Shown here: piece after piece, positions 1 to 11,480 of the stretch
Layout: every line of letters begins with the position of its first letter
How positions within the stretch are numbered: the stretch's first letter is position 1
DNA from: Agrypnia vestita
Lineage: Eukaryota; Arthropoda; Insecta; Trichoptera; Phryganeidae
NCBI GenBank assembly: GCA_016648135.1
Contig: JADDOH010002325.1
Location: forward strand, 143,067-207,066
DNA: 64,000 bases
Reading direction: 5' to 3'
Program-made: the position numbers and the translations under genes
Notes under the pieces: generated by a model
Told to the model about the DNA's origin: nothing
The model's input: only the letters and a program-made list of their open reading frames with translations
Databases searched by the model: none

Positions 1-312
1 AGTCTTGTAATCAAACGATGATTGTCAATTAAACTAAACTTATCATCTAGGAAGTTAAATTCAGGAATATTCTCATCCACAAAAACCTTTTACATAACTA
101 TAAAGGTAAACATTAGGTCTTAAAACCTCTAACAATGTAAATCATATCTAAAGTTTACATATTTAAACTCCGTGAATCGCAATTATATGCACGTGTTATT
201 AATAAAGCAATTTATTTTAACTAGCTGATTTTAAATTGACATAATTCCTGATACATAAATAGAAGATAAAACCATATCTTACTTATCCAAATATCGACAC
301 ACTATTTCCCAT

Positions 313-1260
313 TTGCTAAATATTTTTTTACCCGCACTGCACTCACACCTACTTTTATTAAAAAAAAAAAATTCTTTACTTGCATTTAATTCCTTTTCAT
401 CATCCAAAACCATAAAGAATACCATAGACTATGAAATAAAATATAGTGACATTATATCACTTTCTGTTGCCTGCTATCCATCGAGCTGGACTCGACCACG
501 AGAATTCAATTTGAAATGTAAAAATAATTACTAAAATAAAGGAATATTTAATATTTTACTGCGATAAAATATTTATAATATTATCATCCCTGCTCCAGCT
601 TTACAACTTTATAATGGCGCAGAGTGTTCACACGCTCACGCCAATTTTTGTTCAAATGTCATGTTCAAATATCACTTGCGCAGTAAACAAGCGTCGGAAA
701 CAATTCGACGCCAAACAACAAAACTGTTGAACAATTTCAGGCCAGCTATACCACTGTCTGCACTGCTACAGACATGTCGGGCGGATCGTAAACTCCATAC
801 AAAAATACGTAAACTTTACATACACATAAAGATTTCCCGCTGTTGCGAGAATAAAACGCTTGAAACAAAATCGAAAAATGAATTTCCACTTCTCGAACTA
901 TAAAGTTTTCATACCTTCGAAACAATAGTAACTTGAGTGCCATTCATAAATTGAAGAACTTTATAATAAGGCGGACTGGGCGCTCCTACCCGACATCAAA
1001 TTGAAGTTAACAATACCTGCCTGGGTTTTGTAAATTGAAGAATTTTTGAAGTTTATTCAAATGTTTATTTGGAAAAAGTTGGATATCTGTTTCGTGTTTT
1101 AATAAGGATATAATTTATTGTGGAATTGAATGTTTTATATAACTCAACAAATATAAAAACCACATATATATTTTTATTATTACCATCTTCATTATCAATA
1201 TTACCTATACGTTTTTTATCCATTGCTTGATGTATGATTTTTCAAGTGTTTCCCATTTTT
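313..1260. other. AT-rich sequence, no gene recognised
   Basis: Together with bases 1-312 this stretch shows only short chance ORFs (73-80 codons) without a recognisable domain. There is a moderately GC-richer patch near 600-800, but no repeat copy elsewhere in the window that I could see. Confidence 0.5.
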
Positions 1261-1272
1261 CAAGCAGTTTTG

Positions 1273-1337
1273 TTTTTTTTTTCATCAAGAAAAGGATACA
1301 AAACTATTTTGGATCCTTTTCTTGATGAAAAAAAAAA
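1273..1337. repeat. Perfect 25-bp hairpin
   Basis: The left arm (1273-1297, a T run then CATCAAGAAAAGGAT) is the exact reverse complement of the right arm (1313-1337), with a 15-nt loop. A transcript of either strand would form a perfect stem. It may be a tiny foldback remnant; the homopolymer base of the stem argues against a conserved small RNA. Confidence 0.75.
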
Positions 1338-1696
1338 TTATATTTTTCATTTTGATATTTTGACATATATAAAACACCCTGATAGTGGAAATGTTTTTCC
1401 GAAACATGAAGGTGTAATTAAAGAATAAGTAGATTAAAAGAAATAATAAAATTAATTTTTAAGTTTGTTTTGTTACAAAATTAAATACACTGTTATGCTA
1501 TGAATTAAAAAAAAAAAGAAATAAAAGTATAATTATGTGGCATGCTACAATGCTTATTATGAATTTGGTTTTAAGTATGCAAATCGCACCTCAAGAGAAA
1601 GAATATTTGATTGCAAGACTGTTTTTGCGGAAGTTCAAAAAAAAATGTTTTTGCACTCGATTAGTTCTACTAAATTCCTAGAGATCATATTTATTT

Positions 1697-1952
1697 GCAG
1701 TATCAAAGCGAATGCAGCAATATCCAAAAAAATAAAATAAATGTTTTGAATGCATTAATCGAGGATTACTAATTTAAAATGTACTGAATTTAAGATTTTA
1801 AGCATCAATCCTTTCCAAAATCATATTTCCTATAAATTTATAGGCTAAGTTTCCTATAAAATCTCGAATTCGGTTAATTACAAAATAGCAATCTTCGATG
1901 ACTGCATGCAATTTTTTTTTGGAGATCGCTGCCTTTCCTTTTATACTCCACA
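1697..1952. mobile_element. MITE, family A (TIR with GGCAGCAATATCC), copy 1
   Basis: A 256-bp non-coding element with inverted ends. The left end has GCAGCAATATCCAAAAAAAT and the right end has the inverse, ending in CCTTTTATACTCCACA. The same ends and internal motifs (a GTACTGAATT..AAGATTTTA stretch and an ATAAATTTATAGG-like centre) recur at 18349-18610, so this is a family. There is no coding capacity. The superfamily is not assignable because no clean target duplication was seen. Confidence 0.75.
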
Positions 1953-1981
1953 TATTGTGTGTGGGGTATAAAAGGAAAGGC
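1931..1981. repeat. Terminal hairpin at end of MITE family A copy 1
   Basis: GCCTTTCCTTTTATACTCCACA is followed after a short loop by TGTGGGGTATAAAAGGAAAGGC. The right terminus of copy 1 therefore sits head to head with a second, otherwise missing, terminus. This looks like the junction of two elements or an end-inversion. Confidence 0.75.
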
Positions 1982-2759
1982 TTTATTTTACAATAAAAAG
2001 TATTGCATTTGAATTTTATATATTTTGTTTTAAAATTGAATGCAAATATGCCTTTTCAAATGTGATAGTTGTTATAAGAAATTAAAAAAATAATGATGAT
2101 ATTTTTTCACGTTGATATTCAAAAGTGTCACTTTTAGTTCTTACAGCACTATCTGAATTACGAAACAAAATAATATTTTGACAAAATGCAGATTTTAGAA
2201 GTGATACAGTCTTACACTAGTGTGATATATTATATATTTGAGGGACTTTTTTTCTATAAAAGAAGATATATAAAAATACATAAAAATAAGATATCTGACT
2301 CAGTAATTAAATAAAGCAGATACAGAGCAGTAAGCAAATAAACAGGAAAAATTCCATTATACATATTTATTTGCAACGAAAATTCAAAATAATATCTGAA
2401 AATTAGATTATTTTGTTAACAGTATTCATTGATACTTGTATGTACTCGTATATATTATTACCATGTGTTTGTTGATATAATGTTGTGTACTTTATAGGAA
2501 CAGCCTACCTGCTTCGCGTTATGACATATCATAGTTAATTGAGCATTAATCATACCTTCTCCATATTTCAGTGGATAACACAGACCAATTTCCTGAACAA
2601 TGATTAATAGCTTGAGGATAGTTTAATTACCATTTCCTTGAAGCGCCCAGACTATTTCAACCTTCCAATTAAGTATTGTTATGCAAACACGTGTGCATAG
2701 TTTATAATTTGTTGATGGATGTAAGGTAATAGATATTACAATGCTATTTACAGATATTA

Positions 2760-3535
2760 TACCATTTTTTGTCTAAAAAAAACCCACTATATACCAGGTA
2801 ACTTCCACAGTTCAGCTTTATAATAGTTGAGACACTATTTACACAGGATGTAATATTTAACGTTCTTGACCCGAGACAATTATAGCTTAAAACCATACTT
2901 ATAAAATTCCACAAGGACAAGGTAAATTTTAATCGTACACAACAAACACGGGTTACAAGGCTGGCAAATATAATTAATTTCGAGGTACCTAAAAGGAAAA
3001 CGTCTTTTGGGCAAAGACAATTTAATATCACTGCCCCGCTTGTTTTTAACAAGTTACATAATGAAACTAAAGAAATTACTCTACAAAAAACTTATAAACA
3101 TCATATCACTAAGTTTATAAAAATATCAGGTAGAAGGTATGCTGAAGAAGTGATCCGCCCTTGACCTCTGAATTGGCAAAAACTGATTTATATAATTTAA
3201 AGTATACTATAATATAATATATTTTTTTAACTACTTAAATTCTTGTCTTAATTTTGTATGTGTATTTTCTTTTCTTTTCTCTTAGAAATTCTTATCTTGA
3301 TTTTGTATGTATATTTTTTCTTTTTATTTTCTTTCAGATTTAGATTCATTAATTGTCATTTTTTATTACTACATAAATACCATATGAGAATAACTGCCAG
3401 AGAACAGGTTTTTACCAAGTGTGGCATTTATTACTATCTTGTATTAACTAATGTAAATGTAAATACAAAAAAATACAAATAAATACAAAAATAAAAACAA
3501 AAAACAATAAATAAAATAAAATGAAAAAAAATGAA
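2760..3535 (+). pseudogene. LINE 3' end (jockey/CR1-type), C-terminal coding remnant, 3' UTR and A-rich tail
   Basis: An open segment at 2910-3164 (84 codons plus TGA) reads as the C-terminus of a non-LTR retrotransposon polymerase. Features include TRVTRLANIINFEVPKRKTS, then SFGQRQFNITAPLVFNKLHN, which fits the conserved R..RT..G...F.....WN.LP tail of jockey/CR1 ORF2. About 370 bp of AT-rich 3' UTR follow, with ATGTAAATGTAAATACAAAA and an A-rich tail ending near 3535. Upstream coding sequence (2760-2909) is frameshifted. The element is heavily 5'-truncated, as is usual for LINE insertions. The open frame on the opposite strand (2744-3052) is a shadow. Confidence 0.75.
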
Positions 3536-3539
3536 ATAA

Positions 3540-4190
3540 TAATAGAGATAGTTCGTAATACATTACAGGTAGTTTCCTTCTTAAATTATAACTCGAAATG
3601 TTACAATGTCCTTATATTAAAAGTTATGGAGATAAGCTTCTTCACTGTTTGCATTTTTTAAAATATTTCTGGCATATTTTTAGTAAAATGATGGACTTAT
3701 TTAAATAAATAATAATAATTAAAATAAGTTATAAAGAGAATCAAAAGTATTTAAATAAAATATTAAAACTTTGCGAAAAACATCTTGTTAAAATTTCTGC
3801 AAGGTTTTAATCATTAAATTAATATAACATTTTAGAAATATTTAAAAAATATATTTTAAAGAAATATTTTAAACATATTTGGGTCATTATTTAGAGAGAA
3901 TTTTACATGTAAAATATTGCGGATTAATTTTGTTACACTCTTTAATAATTGCAATTCGTTGATGCTAGTGATTTAACATTTTTTAGTTTTGTATATAAAC
4001 TCTCATGTTTATCGATTCTTCCTTGACCTTGGATCTCCATTAATCATCACTCCTCGATAGCCACCCTTGTTTTCCTCCCCATTGCATCTGAGATAACATT
4101 GTCATGATATTTGTCTCCATTTTAAAAATAAATTTATAAATTAATATTGTAACGAGTTTTTTCAAAGTAACAGTGTCAACTGAATCGCGA
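3540..4190. other. AT-rich sequence, nothing recognised
   Basis: Very AT-rich (many ATTT/TAAA runs) with no ORF, repeat copy or structured RNA visible to me. Confidence 0.5.
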
Positions 4191-4199
4191 AACCCGTCT

Positions 4200-4430
4200 A
4201 ATTAGTGGTAGATACTCGTAATATTTATTCAGATCTTTAGCAGAGCAAGATAAACTGGGAAAGTTGTGGCTGGAACCTTATCACGCCGAGCTGGGTAGTT
4301 ATTCCTGGAAGGCGTTCAGCAGGTAACTACTGCTGCCGGATTTTGGAAGTTTTTCCACGGGATTAACCTCCCAAAGTTCACTGGAAAGTCGGGAAACTCA
4401 CTTTAATTATTAAAATGCAAGGCCGTATAT
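4200..4430. other. GC-balanced unique block, possible conserved non-coding element
   Basis: This block stands out from its AT-rich surroundings and has no long ORF. It contains GATA-like (CTTATC) and GGGATTA (Otd/Bicoid-type homeodomain) words. I see no second copy in the window and no TE hallmark. The interpretation as a regulatory element is inference only. Confidence 0.3.
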
Positions 4431-4714
4431 ATTTATATACAATACTGAATGTGTGTCTGTCTGTCTCTCCATCCCTGTGTCATAAGTTGATCATTGTTCG
4501 ACAATCTGATGTGGACGTATTAAACATTCAGGGGTTCTTTCGTTTTGTGAAAAATATTAAATATATATTTTGTACAATTATTTAATTAACTTAGTTCATT
4601 TCATTTTCAAGACTAAAATCAGATCACATAAAATAAAGAACTGATAAAAAAATATTAAATTAATTTTTGACTACAATTTTTGATTTATATATTAAATATT
4701 CGTTATACAGAGGG

Positions 4715-5530
4715 TCGTTAAATTCGCGTGGCGATCTTCTCACTGACGTGAACCATTAAAGCACCACCGACTGTCGCTGTCGTGAGGGGGAGGAATCACT
4801 TGAAGTTAACAGGCCGAGACGTGAATTTTGTCAGACGAGGGAGGTCGGGAATCTCCCAAGAGTGATTAGAAGTCCCGGGAGTGATTAGAAGTCACAAACT
4901 GGTGGCGCTGGTGGAATAAATCGATCGTGAACTCACGGGGAAGGTGAAATAATTTCAGGGTGATATTTTATGATTTTGCTTCCATGTGTAGGAATGCTAG
5001 TCTTAACGAGTTTTGTGGGGTACGTCAGGGCACATCTCTTGGAAGTAAACGAAGTTTCATCTGCTTCTTGGTGACGCTAGAGGATGTTCCCGCTTCTGCT
5101 GTTTTAATTGGATTACTTATTTTTGGTGAGAGTGTGTGGGATGTGGAAATTGTATGAAGATCATAGAATGAAAGAGATAGTTTGCACGAAGGTATTTTTA
5201 GTTCTCACCGGATAGAAACTACGACAGAATGCAAAGAAAGGATAGACAAGGAACATGAGAAAAAATTCTGGGCGTGCGGCGGAAGACATGACTCATTCCA
5301 TCACGGCGTGGCCCGTTATCTCTCTTTAGAACTTTTTTTTTTATTCTCAGTCATCGCCTTTCACACATTCTGGAATAATTTTTTTCCTGGCGTTGATGAA
5401 TCGGCAGTTTTTGTAGAGAAACATAAAAAATGTCGATTTTCGTGGAATGCGTATGGTGCAAAACCGCTATACCGCATTGCGTGGGTTAACGAATGGCATC
5501 GTTTTGTTTTTTGAATGCCAGCAGTGAAAG
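4715..5530. other. GC-balanced region of unknown nature with short ORFs
   Basis: Contains a 15-bp direct repeat (GAGTGATTAGAAGTC at about 4860 and 4880), an AATAAA at 4916, and two unrelated open frames (4960-5157 and 5182-5514, the latter 110 codons from a TTG). Neither protein is recognisable. The layout (GC-rich segment, AATAAA, then unique sequence) would also fit an old LTR and leader, but I could not find TG..CA ends or a target duplication. Treat as unclassified. Confidence 0.3.
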
Positions 5531-6060
5531 GTTTTCTCTTTGCATGACATAATATATAAATAATCCATACAAAACATGTGTTTTCTTAAATTTTTAAAAA
5601 ATATTTCTAATCTGTATTTTAATCATATAATACAGTATCCAACATTATTGTTCCTCGTCATAACTTATGCGGTATTTCGTTTTTGGCTAGTGAAGATGAA
5701 ATATTAAAATTACTAACACTTCAAAATAAAACTATGAAAAATGAGATATATCTGCAGAATTAAACGGAAAAAATCGAGACAGATCAACGTCAACGCGAAC
5801 ATCATACAAGAGGAAGAAGTACAATGAGAACATTTTCAAAGAAATCCTAAGAGAAATAACACAGAAACAAAAATATCAAAATTTTAAATAAATCTTGAAA
5901 ATATATATTGTGTAAGTAAAGTAGTAGTAGTATATAAATATAAATAGTAAAAGTAAAGTAGTTTAAAATTGAAAATTTGTTTTTAAATAAGAGCATATGT
6001 GTGTATTTACATACGTATATGAACTTTTTTAAGATTTAATTGTCAAAAGTAAAGTGATCA
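5530..6060. other. AT-rich sequence, nothing recognised
   Basis: No ORF or repeat copy identified. There is a short tandem AAGTAAAGTAGT-like motif near 5910-5960. Confidence 0.4.
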
Positions 6061-6067
6061 CGTAAGC

Positions 6068-6175
6068 GAGCTCATATATGAACTATCCTATAAAAAGTCT
6101 TCCATACAGGTTTCTCACATAAATAGCTTCGTATCTGTGAGACTTCTATGATTTATCTTAATTGATGATAAATTT
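6068..6175 (+). repeat. Foldback family B, half copy
   Basis: Carries the family signature: GAGCTCATATA, CCTATAAAAAGTCTTCC, TTTCTCACATAAATAGCTTC and TGTGAGACTTCTATGATTTA. This is shared with the full palindromic copy at 8569-8815 and with 20815-20935 and 29925-30010. Only one arm is present here. Confidence 0.65.
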
Positions 6176-6214
6176 AAATTAAAAATAGAATTGTAGCTGT
6201 AGGAAGAAGGGTAT

Positions 6215-6360
6215 CTTGAAGGTGTAGTAGTCATGATGCTCGCCTAGTGATCTGTTGGTCGGTTCGAGCCCGATTAAATTTTTATGTGCTTAGCTCATTT
6301 TGAAAAATATTGATGTGACATAAATTTTCTGTTCGCATCTCTATTTTTTTTTAATAAAAT
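6215..6360 (+). mobile_element. tRNA-derived SINE family S1, diverged copy
   Basis: A diverged pol III head (GATGCTCGCCTAGTGATC, GGTCGGTTCGAGCCCG as the B-box region) is followed by the S1 body words GTGCTTAGCTCATTTTGAAA, ATATTGATGTGACA and GTTCGCATCTCTATTTTT. The better preserved copies are at 10240-10690 and 38005-38190. Confidence 0.7.
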
Positions 6361-6786
6361 TTTGAAGAAATTTTAGTGGTTCAAGTAAAAACGTAAAAAA
6401 AAATATTTCATAACACGCTTTGAATTTTGATTATTCTGATGTGTTTTTTGTAACAATTCTTTTGAACAGTGATTAGCAAATTGAATTGAAAAGCAAACGC
6501 TAAGCAGCAAGGAATACATTTTTTCAAACGAAAAATTTTCATTTTAATTTATTTATTGTTTCTGATTTCTCAATCAAGTATATTCTATCAAAGTTAATTT
6601 CCTTAATTATCATAAAATATTTTACATTTTGCCTTAATGACACAATAAGGCTATTAATCAGGGCTGTGCTAACTAGTAAAATATAATCTGTAATCTAGGT
6701 TTTAAATAATGTTTATACAATACTTAGAAATAGCTTTCATTTACAATTTTGCAGAAATTCGTGAAAATTAATTCAACAAAAAGTAC

Positions 6787-6887
6787 CTAATACAATCACT
6801 AATGGCTTAGAATGTTAACACAGTCTTTACCTATCTATAGCTAATACAATCACTAATGGCTTAGAATGTTAACACAGTCTTTACCTA
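6787..6887. repeat. 47-bp exact tandem duplication, period 54
   Basis: CTAATACAATCACTAATGGC and the rest of the 47-bp unit (6787-6833) are repeated without change at 6841-6887, separated by TCTATAG. The perfect identity implies a recent duplication. Confidence 0.9.
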
Positions 6888-6889
6888 AC

Positions 6890-8560
6890 AAAACATTTCA
6901 GTGTTTATTTTCGGTTGGGGGTTAGACAAAATTCACAAAACGCAATTGGTTTGCTAAATAAACTGAACACTCACGGGCTAAATTAATTAAACCTCACAAA
7001 AAGGTGAGAATGAATATCTCACTCAATTATTTTAATAATGCTTACAGAAATGAATTTTTTACTAATGTAAAGAAAACTGTTTATGGAACGTATTTATATG
7101 CCGCTCTGCAATAGAGACGAGCAATGCATGCAAACTGCTAACGATAATATATTGCTCAAAGAGACAATGCGGCATTTTACAATGGTTGTTAAAATAAGCT
7201 TATTTCTCAAAAGGAGTTGGAACAAAGCTTCATTACGTTTGTACGTAAAAATAGAAAAAAACACATTTTTTACAAATTCTTTAACAACTGGATTATATTT
7301 TGAATTTCACATATTACAAGCGTTAATGTGCCACTAACTTGGGTAACTTAAACACAGTCTAAATTGTGATGAGAATTTTGAGACCTAATTGCACTTAAAA
7401 CAAACAATAATTAAACGAAAAAAATATTTTAAGGGAATATTATTAATTTAAGCATTTTTGCAATATCGACTATTAGTTCTAGTACGGGACCAAAAGACAG
7501 TACCTATAATTAGTTTTACCTGATGATTTTTTTAAATGCTGTGATATGCGTAGATACATCCCGACATCTAACGACGTCGACGCGTAACACATCTTAAAAA
7601 TAGCACCGTTAATTATAACACTGTTATAAATTGTTAGCGCACATTTGATTGTAACCTTAATTGAATAAATCAGTTGTTTTCATGTAAGTATGTATTTTCT
7701 TCGTTCATGACGTCACTATTTTACCCTCCCCTCCTTACTCCTCATTGTAAATGTTATGGGTACAAAAACAAAAGCAGTAATATCTTACTGAAACGTTTCT
7801 GAGATAAATAGGAAAAACCTGTCATTGCTCAAAGAAACTTCTCTGGAATCTATTAAACCTACGACTTATTGAAAATATTTTTTTAAAAACAATTGCCACC
7901 TTAGTATTTTTCTTTTGTATACGTGTTTAAATAAATATTTAACTTTTAAAAATTGATATTCCTGTGCTTGTGGCCGAATAGTGAACATTGCTGCTTTTGC
8001 TATTGACGTAATTAAACAATGGTGTTTTAGTTTAAAGCAGCCATTTTATCACGTGACACATCTCTAGATTTTGTGGTTCTTTTAAAGGGTGTAAAATAAT
8101 AAAATTCAGCAAGTAGAGCCTTTTCGTGGTCTGATAAAAGAATCTTTTTTACAATGTGACCAATGCTTAAAAACGTGCTCGGATTAAACGCTTTAGATTT
8201 TCCTGAATTTAATTGTTGTCGTGAAAGCCTACAACGGCTAAGCAAGGAAAATAATCAGGATTATAGTAATTATTTTTAATATTAAATATAATTGCACAAT
8301 TTACATAGCTAATCATAAACCAGCAGGAAAAAGTCGTTTGGAAGAATTTTAGATGTACCAAGTGGTTGAGTAAGATAAGAAAATTAAACGGGACAAATTT
8401 GAAAAGAAACTCTGTAGACAAATTTGTAAGGAAGCTAAAATTCTTTGCAGTGAAACGTAAATTTTCTAAATAATATCAATTATTAATGTAATATATTGCC
8501 CATTTTTCTTAACTTCACCGGATTAATAATAAAAAATATAATTTTAAAGCGAAATAACTC
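6890..8560. other. AT-rich sequence with only chance ORFs
   Basis: Open frames at 7083-7337 (84 codons), 8027-8245 and 8209-8421 have no recognisable domain, splice context or paralogue in the window. I do not call them genes. Confidence 0.5.
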
Positions 8561-8568
8561 AACGATGC

Positions 8569-8815
8569 TCTTTATATGAGAAACATATATGGAGTCTTTT
8601 GTACAATGCTCCAGGGCTTACAAACTGTATGAGCTGACTTAAGTAAACACTCTGCACGATTTGCAACGTGCACTGTGTAGAGTGATAACTTAAGCTAGCT
8701 CATACAGGTTGTAGGCCCTGGATCATCGTATAAAAGACTTCTATACATGTTTCTCGTATAAATAGCTTCGTCTCTGCAAGATTTCTATAATTTATCTTGA
8801 TTACATAATAATCGC
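8569..8815. mobile_element. Foldback element family B, full palindromic copy
   Basis: The left arm (about 8569-8645) and right arm (about 8689-8765) are inverted copies, roughly 80% identical by eye. Both contain GAGAAACAT.TAT, AGTCTTTT.TAC, CCAGGGC.TACAA.CTGTATG and AGCT..CTTAAGT. The centre (8646-8688) is short. Downstream, ATAAATAGCTTCGTCTCTGC is shared with the other copies. No coding potential: a non-autonomous foldback/MITE. Confidence 0.7.
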
Positions 8816-8819
8816 GCAG

Positions 8820-10180
8820 TGGATAAATTCAGTAGTTGTGTTCTCAGAACATACATATAAAAATATTAATGAAATAACTCAAATTTAAAAGTTTATAATA
8901 TTTCACTGCAATCAATCGCGGAGACCGTGTGAGTAATATATAAGGTCTTAAACCAATAGTTTTAGATATACTACAGAATATTAATATAATTATTAAAATT
9001 AATAGAATAATATTTTTTTGTAACGGCGAAAAAATTCCAGCAAAAATTACAGAACAAACCGAAAAGGATTCAGAGCTGCCTGGAATACATTAAATCAATT
9101 CGAGAAGAATCTGGAAACGCTCTGAAAAGTAGAGATATTTAGTGAACATTCAAGAATAGAAGCGCAAATATCAAAAGCTCGCAAGTACATAAGACGCCAT
9201 GGGTATTTTTTCTGTTTTGACAGAACTGCTTTGAAAGCGACATCGGCATGAGTAAATATTTATTAAGTGACTGTCGACCGAGTACTAAACTAAAGAATTC
9301 TTGTGTATTTTTTTAAAATTATGTGTTATGAAGAGTTTTATTTGATTCACATCAAATGCACTAAAAATATTTCAGTCATCGCTAGAAATGTCTCCAGTGT
9401 TGTGGAGGAGCGATCTCAACTTTATTTGATCTCAAAAGTCTTTCTTCTGACAGTCGTACGTCACCGCGGGGCAGTGATGTCAAGAACTCTATTCAGCGAA
9501 TGTATATAAAATGCTTTAGAACCATGACAGACATTATTTGGATTGCAGTGTGCTTGCATTTTACTCATGATATGATTATAAACTTGAAATTCTAAAGAAA
9601 AATAGATAAGACACGTACCACCGTATTCTTAGGCTATTGTAACATCGTTATCATATCCAATACTTTCATGTACTGTATGTTTTCATATACGGATCTACTT
9701 ATCTATTTATCTAGAAAAAAGAAAAAAATTTCGTGTCGGTACTCATGTACGCGCGGTGAGTTTTAATTTAAAACTAAAATGATCAAATTAAACAAAAGTG
9801 ACGCTTGAAGTACTGAGTTTTAAAAATCTACACTGATCATTGTCGATTATTTAATGGAGTTTCATTAAAACGAATTAAAACTCATGCTTAAAGCAATGTA
9901 TATTTATAAGTAAATATGTTTTTTTTATATATATATTTTAGTATTTAATTCAAATATTTCAAATAGTTGGGCAAACAAAAACATTTCTAAGCGATCGAAA
10001 CATTCGTGAGCTCATATAAACAGAATCTGACAGTTGACAAGAATTCTATATGAGGTCATGAGATCTGTTATCGCGTCGCTAAGAGATATTTAAATACTTT
10101 CTATAGAATGGATATAGGACTTAAAAATTTCGCGATGACATATATGTATATGTTAAGGTTAATACACAAATTAACAAAAT
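8820..10180. other. AT-rich sequence, nothing firmly recognised
   Basis: Short ORFs only (for example 9303-9509). At 10010-10090 two words like foldback family B (GAGCTCATATAAACAG and TCTATATGAGGTCATGAG) form a weak inverted pair, possibly a decayed copy. Confidence 0.4.
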
Positions 10181-10184
10181 ATGA

Positions 10185-10470
10185 CTAAAAATCTGCGCGT
10201 GCAAAGCCGCGAGCACACCTAGTTATAAATAAGCTTTAAATTATTATGGTAAGGACACTCGCCTCGTGATCCAAAGGTCACGGGTTCGAACCTCACTCCA
10301 GACAAGCAAGTTATTCTATTTTCATAGCACAAGCACTTAGCTTAGTTTGAAAATAGTAAGAATATTGATGTGACACGTATTCCGTGTTCGCATCTTTATT
10401 TAAAAAAAATTATTGAACCACGAAGTGACTCCGAAATAATTCAGTGACACGTTTTTGTAGCGTAGCCCGT
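10185..10470 (+). mobile_element. tRNA-derived SINE S1, copy 1 of a tandem pair
   Basis: The pol III head at about 10248-10310 (GGACACTCGCCTCGTGATCC, then GGTCACGGGTTCGAACCTC as B box) is followed by the body CATAGCACAAGCACTTAGCT, ATATTGATGTGACACGTATT and GTTCGCATCTTTATTT. It is flanked by AGCCGCGAGCACACCTAGTT and GTAGCCCGTGCAGCTAGTTA, a GC-rich arthropod repeat motif seen inverted at 14140. The whole unit repeats immediately downstream. Confidence 0.8.
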
Positions 10471-10690
10471 GCAGCTAGTTATAAATAAACTTTAAATTCT
10501 TGTGGTTAGAATACTCGCCTCATGATCCAAAGGTCGCGGGTTCGTTCCTTTTCATAGCACAAGCGCTTTGTTTAGTTTGAAAATAGCAATAATATTGATG
10601 TGACACGTATTCCGTGTTTTCTTAAAAAAAAAAAATTTGAACCACGAAGAAACTCCGAAATAATTCAGTGACAAGTTTTTATACCCCGTG
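10471..10690 (+). mobile_element. tRNA-derived SINE S1, copy 2 of a tandem pair
   Basis: Repeats the preceding unit head to tail: CTAGTTATAAATAAACTTTA, ACTCGCCTCATGATCCAAAG, GTCGCGGGTTCG, CACAAGCGCTTTGTTTAG, and GAACCACGAAGAAACTCCGA. About 25 bp after the B box are deleted relative to copy 1. The tandem arrangement including flanks points to segmental duplication rather than two insertions. Confidence 0.8.
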
Positions 10691-10779
10691 ATTAAAAAAT
10701 CTTTGATATAAACGTACTGTTTATTTTTTTATAACACACAAAATATTATTAAAAATTACGCTGTTAATCATTTATATCG

Positions 10780-11065
10780 TACGACCACTCGCAGTACGGC
10801 CAATCCCCATCGACTTAGTCGTCCAACGCTCGCAACTCGGAAAATATAATTTGCTAGTTAGGCAGTTGTGCGGGCTCCGCACCGCAGGCTGCGCGGGCCG
10901 AATGATTCCCAGATTAGTGCGCGGAGCGGCCGCCGCAGCGCTACGCTATACGCGGTCACGTGATCATATCTCACGGCGCAAATTAACTTTCCATCGTGCT
11001 TTATGCCATCGGAGGTGGTCACATGCGATACGGCGCTGTACATCACCGCCCTGACGTTCAATTTA
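10780..11065. other. GC-rich island
   Basis: CpG-rich and strongly unlike its surroundings, with CGGAGCGGCCGCCGCAGCGC, an E-box TCACGTGATC and many CG dinucleotides. Both strands have 67-codon open frames (10851-11054 + and 10858-11061 -), as expected by chance in GC-rich DNA. It could be a promoter-type island, an LTR fragment or unmethylated TE DNA. No TATA, splice or coding evidence decides. Confidence 0.4.
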
Positions 11066-11384
11066 TTTATTTAATTATTTATATGCGCGCACGGTGCCAA
11101 CATTGAAAAAAATATTAAAAAAGAAACATCTTTACAGTTTAAATACTATTAAGAAAAAGTACACATGAAAGCAATCAAAATAAAAATCAAAAATAAAATT
11201 AAAACATTTAAAAATAACAAAAATCAATAATTATAACTAAAATAAAAATGAAAGGGTTAACAAAATGATGGATATGAAGAGTACAAAATGAAAATGATGA
11301 GAAAATTATTAGATTTTATTATAAAATACAGTGCATGTTTCTTTTTTGAAAAGCCAAGCTGTCGTCTATGTTCTTTGCCAAATC

Positions 11385-11480
11385 TGTATAGTCTATCTAG
11401 GCAGTGACTATTGAGGTGAGTATTTCGCGAAAACGGCGCTATACAAATTATCCAATTATTATTATTATTATTATTATGAG
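11385..11480 (+). mobile_element. L2/SINE-type 3' end with (ATT)n tail, copy 1
   Basis: TTGAGGTGAGTATTTCGCGA, then AACGGCGCTATACAAATTA, ends in a (TTA/ATT)n run at 11459-11477. A GGCGCTATAtAAAT core followed by a trinucleotide tail is typical of L2-mobilised elements. Inverted copies are at 18030-18110 and 58130-58190. Confidence 0.65.

Noticed and set aside
1273..1337. Possible miRNA precursor
   Set aside because: Stem is perfectly matched, with a homopolymer base and short arms; no precursor-like bulges or conservation evidence.
4960..5157. GVRQGTSLG string resembling the RT GVPQGS box
   Set aside because: No other RT motif surrounds it in any frame; chance resemblance.
5182..5514. 110-codon ORF
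   Set aside because: Starts at TTG, no recognised domain, no splice or regulatory context; unsupported.
10851..11061. Overlapping 67-codon ORFs on both strands
   Set aside because: Mirror-image open frames in a CpG-rich island, expected from composition.
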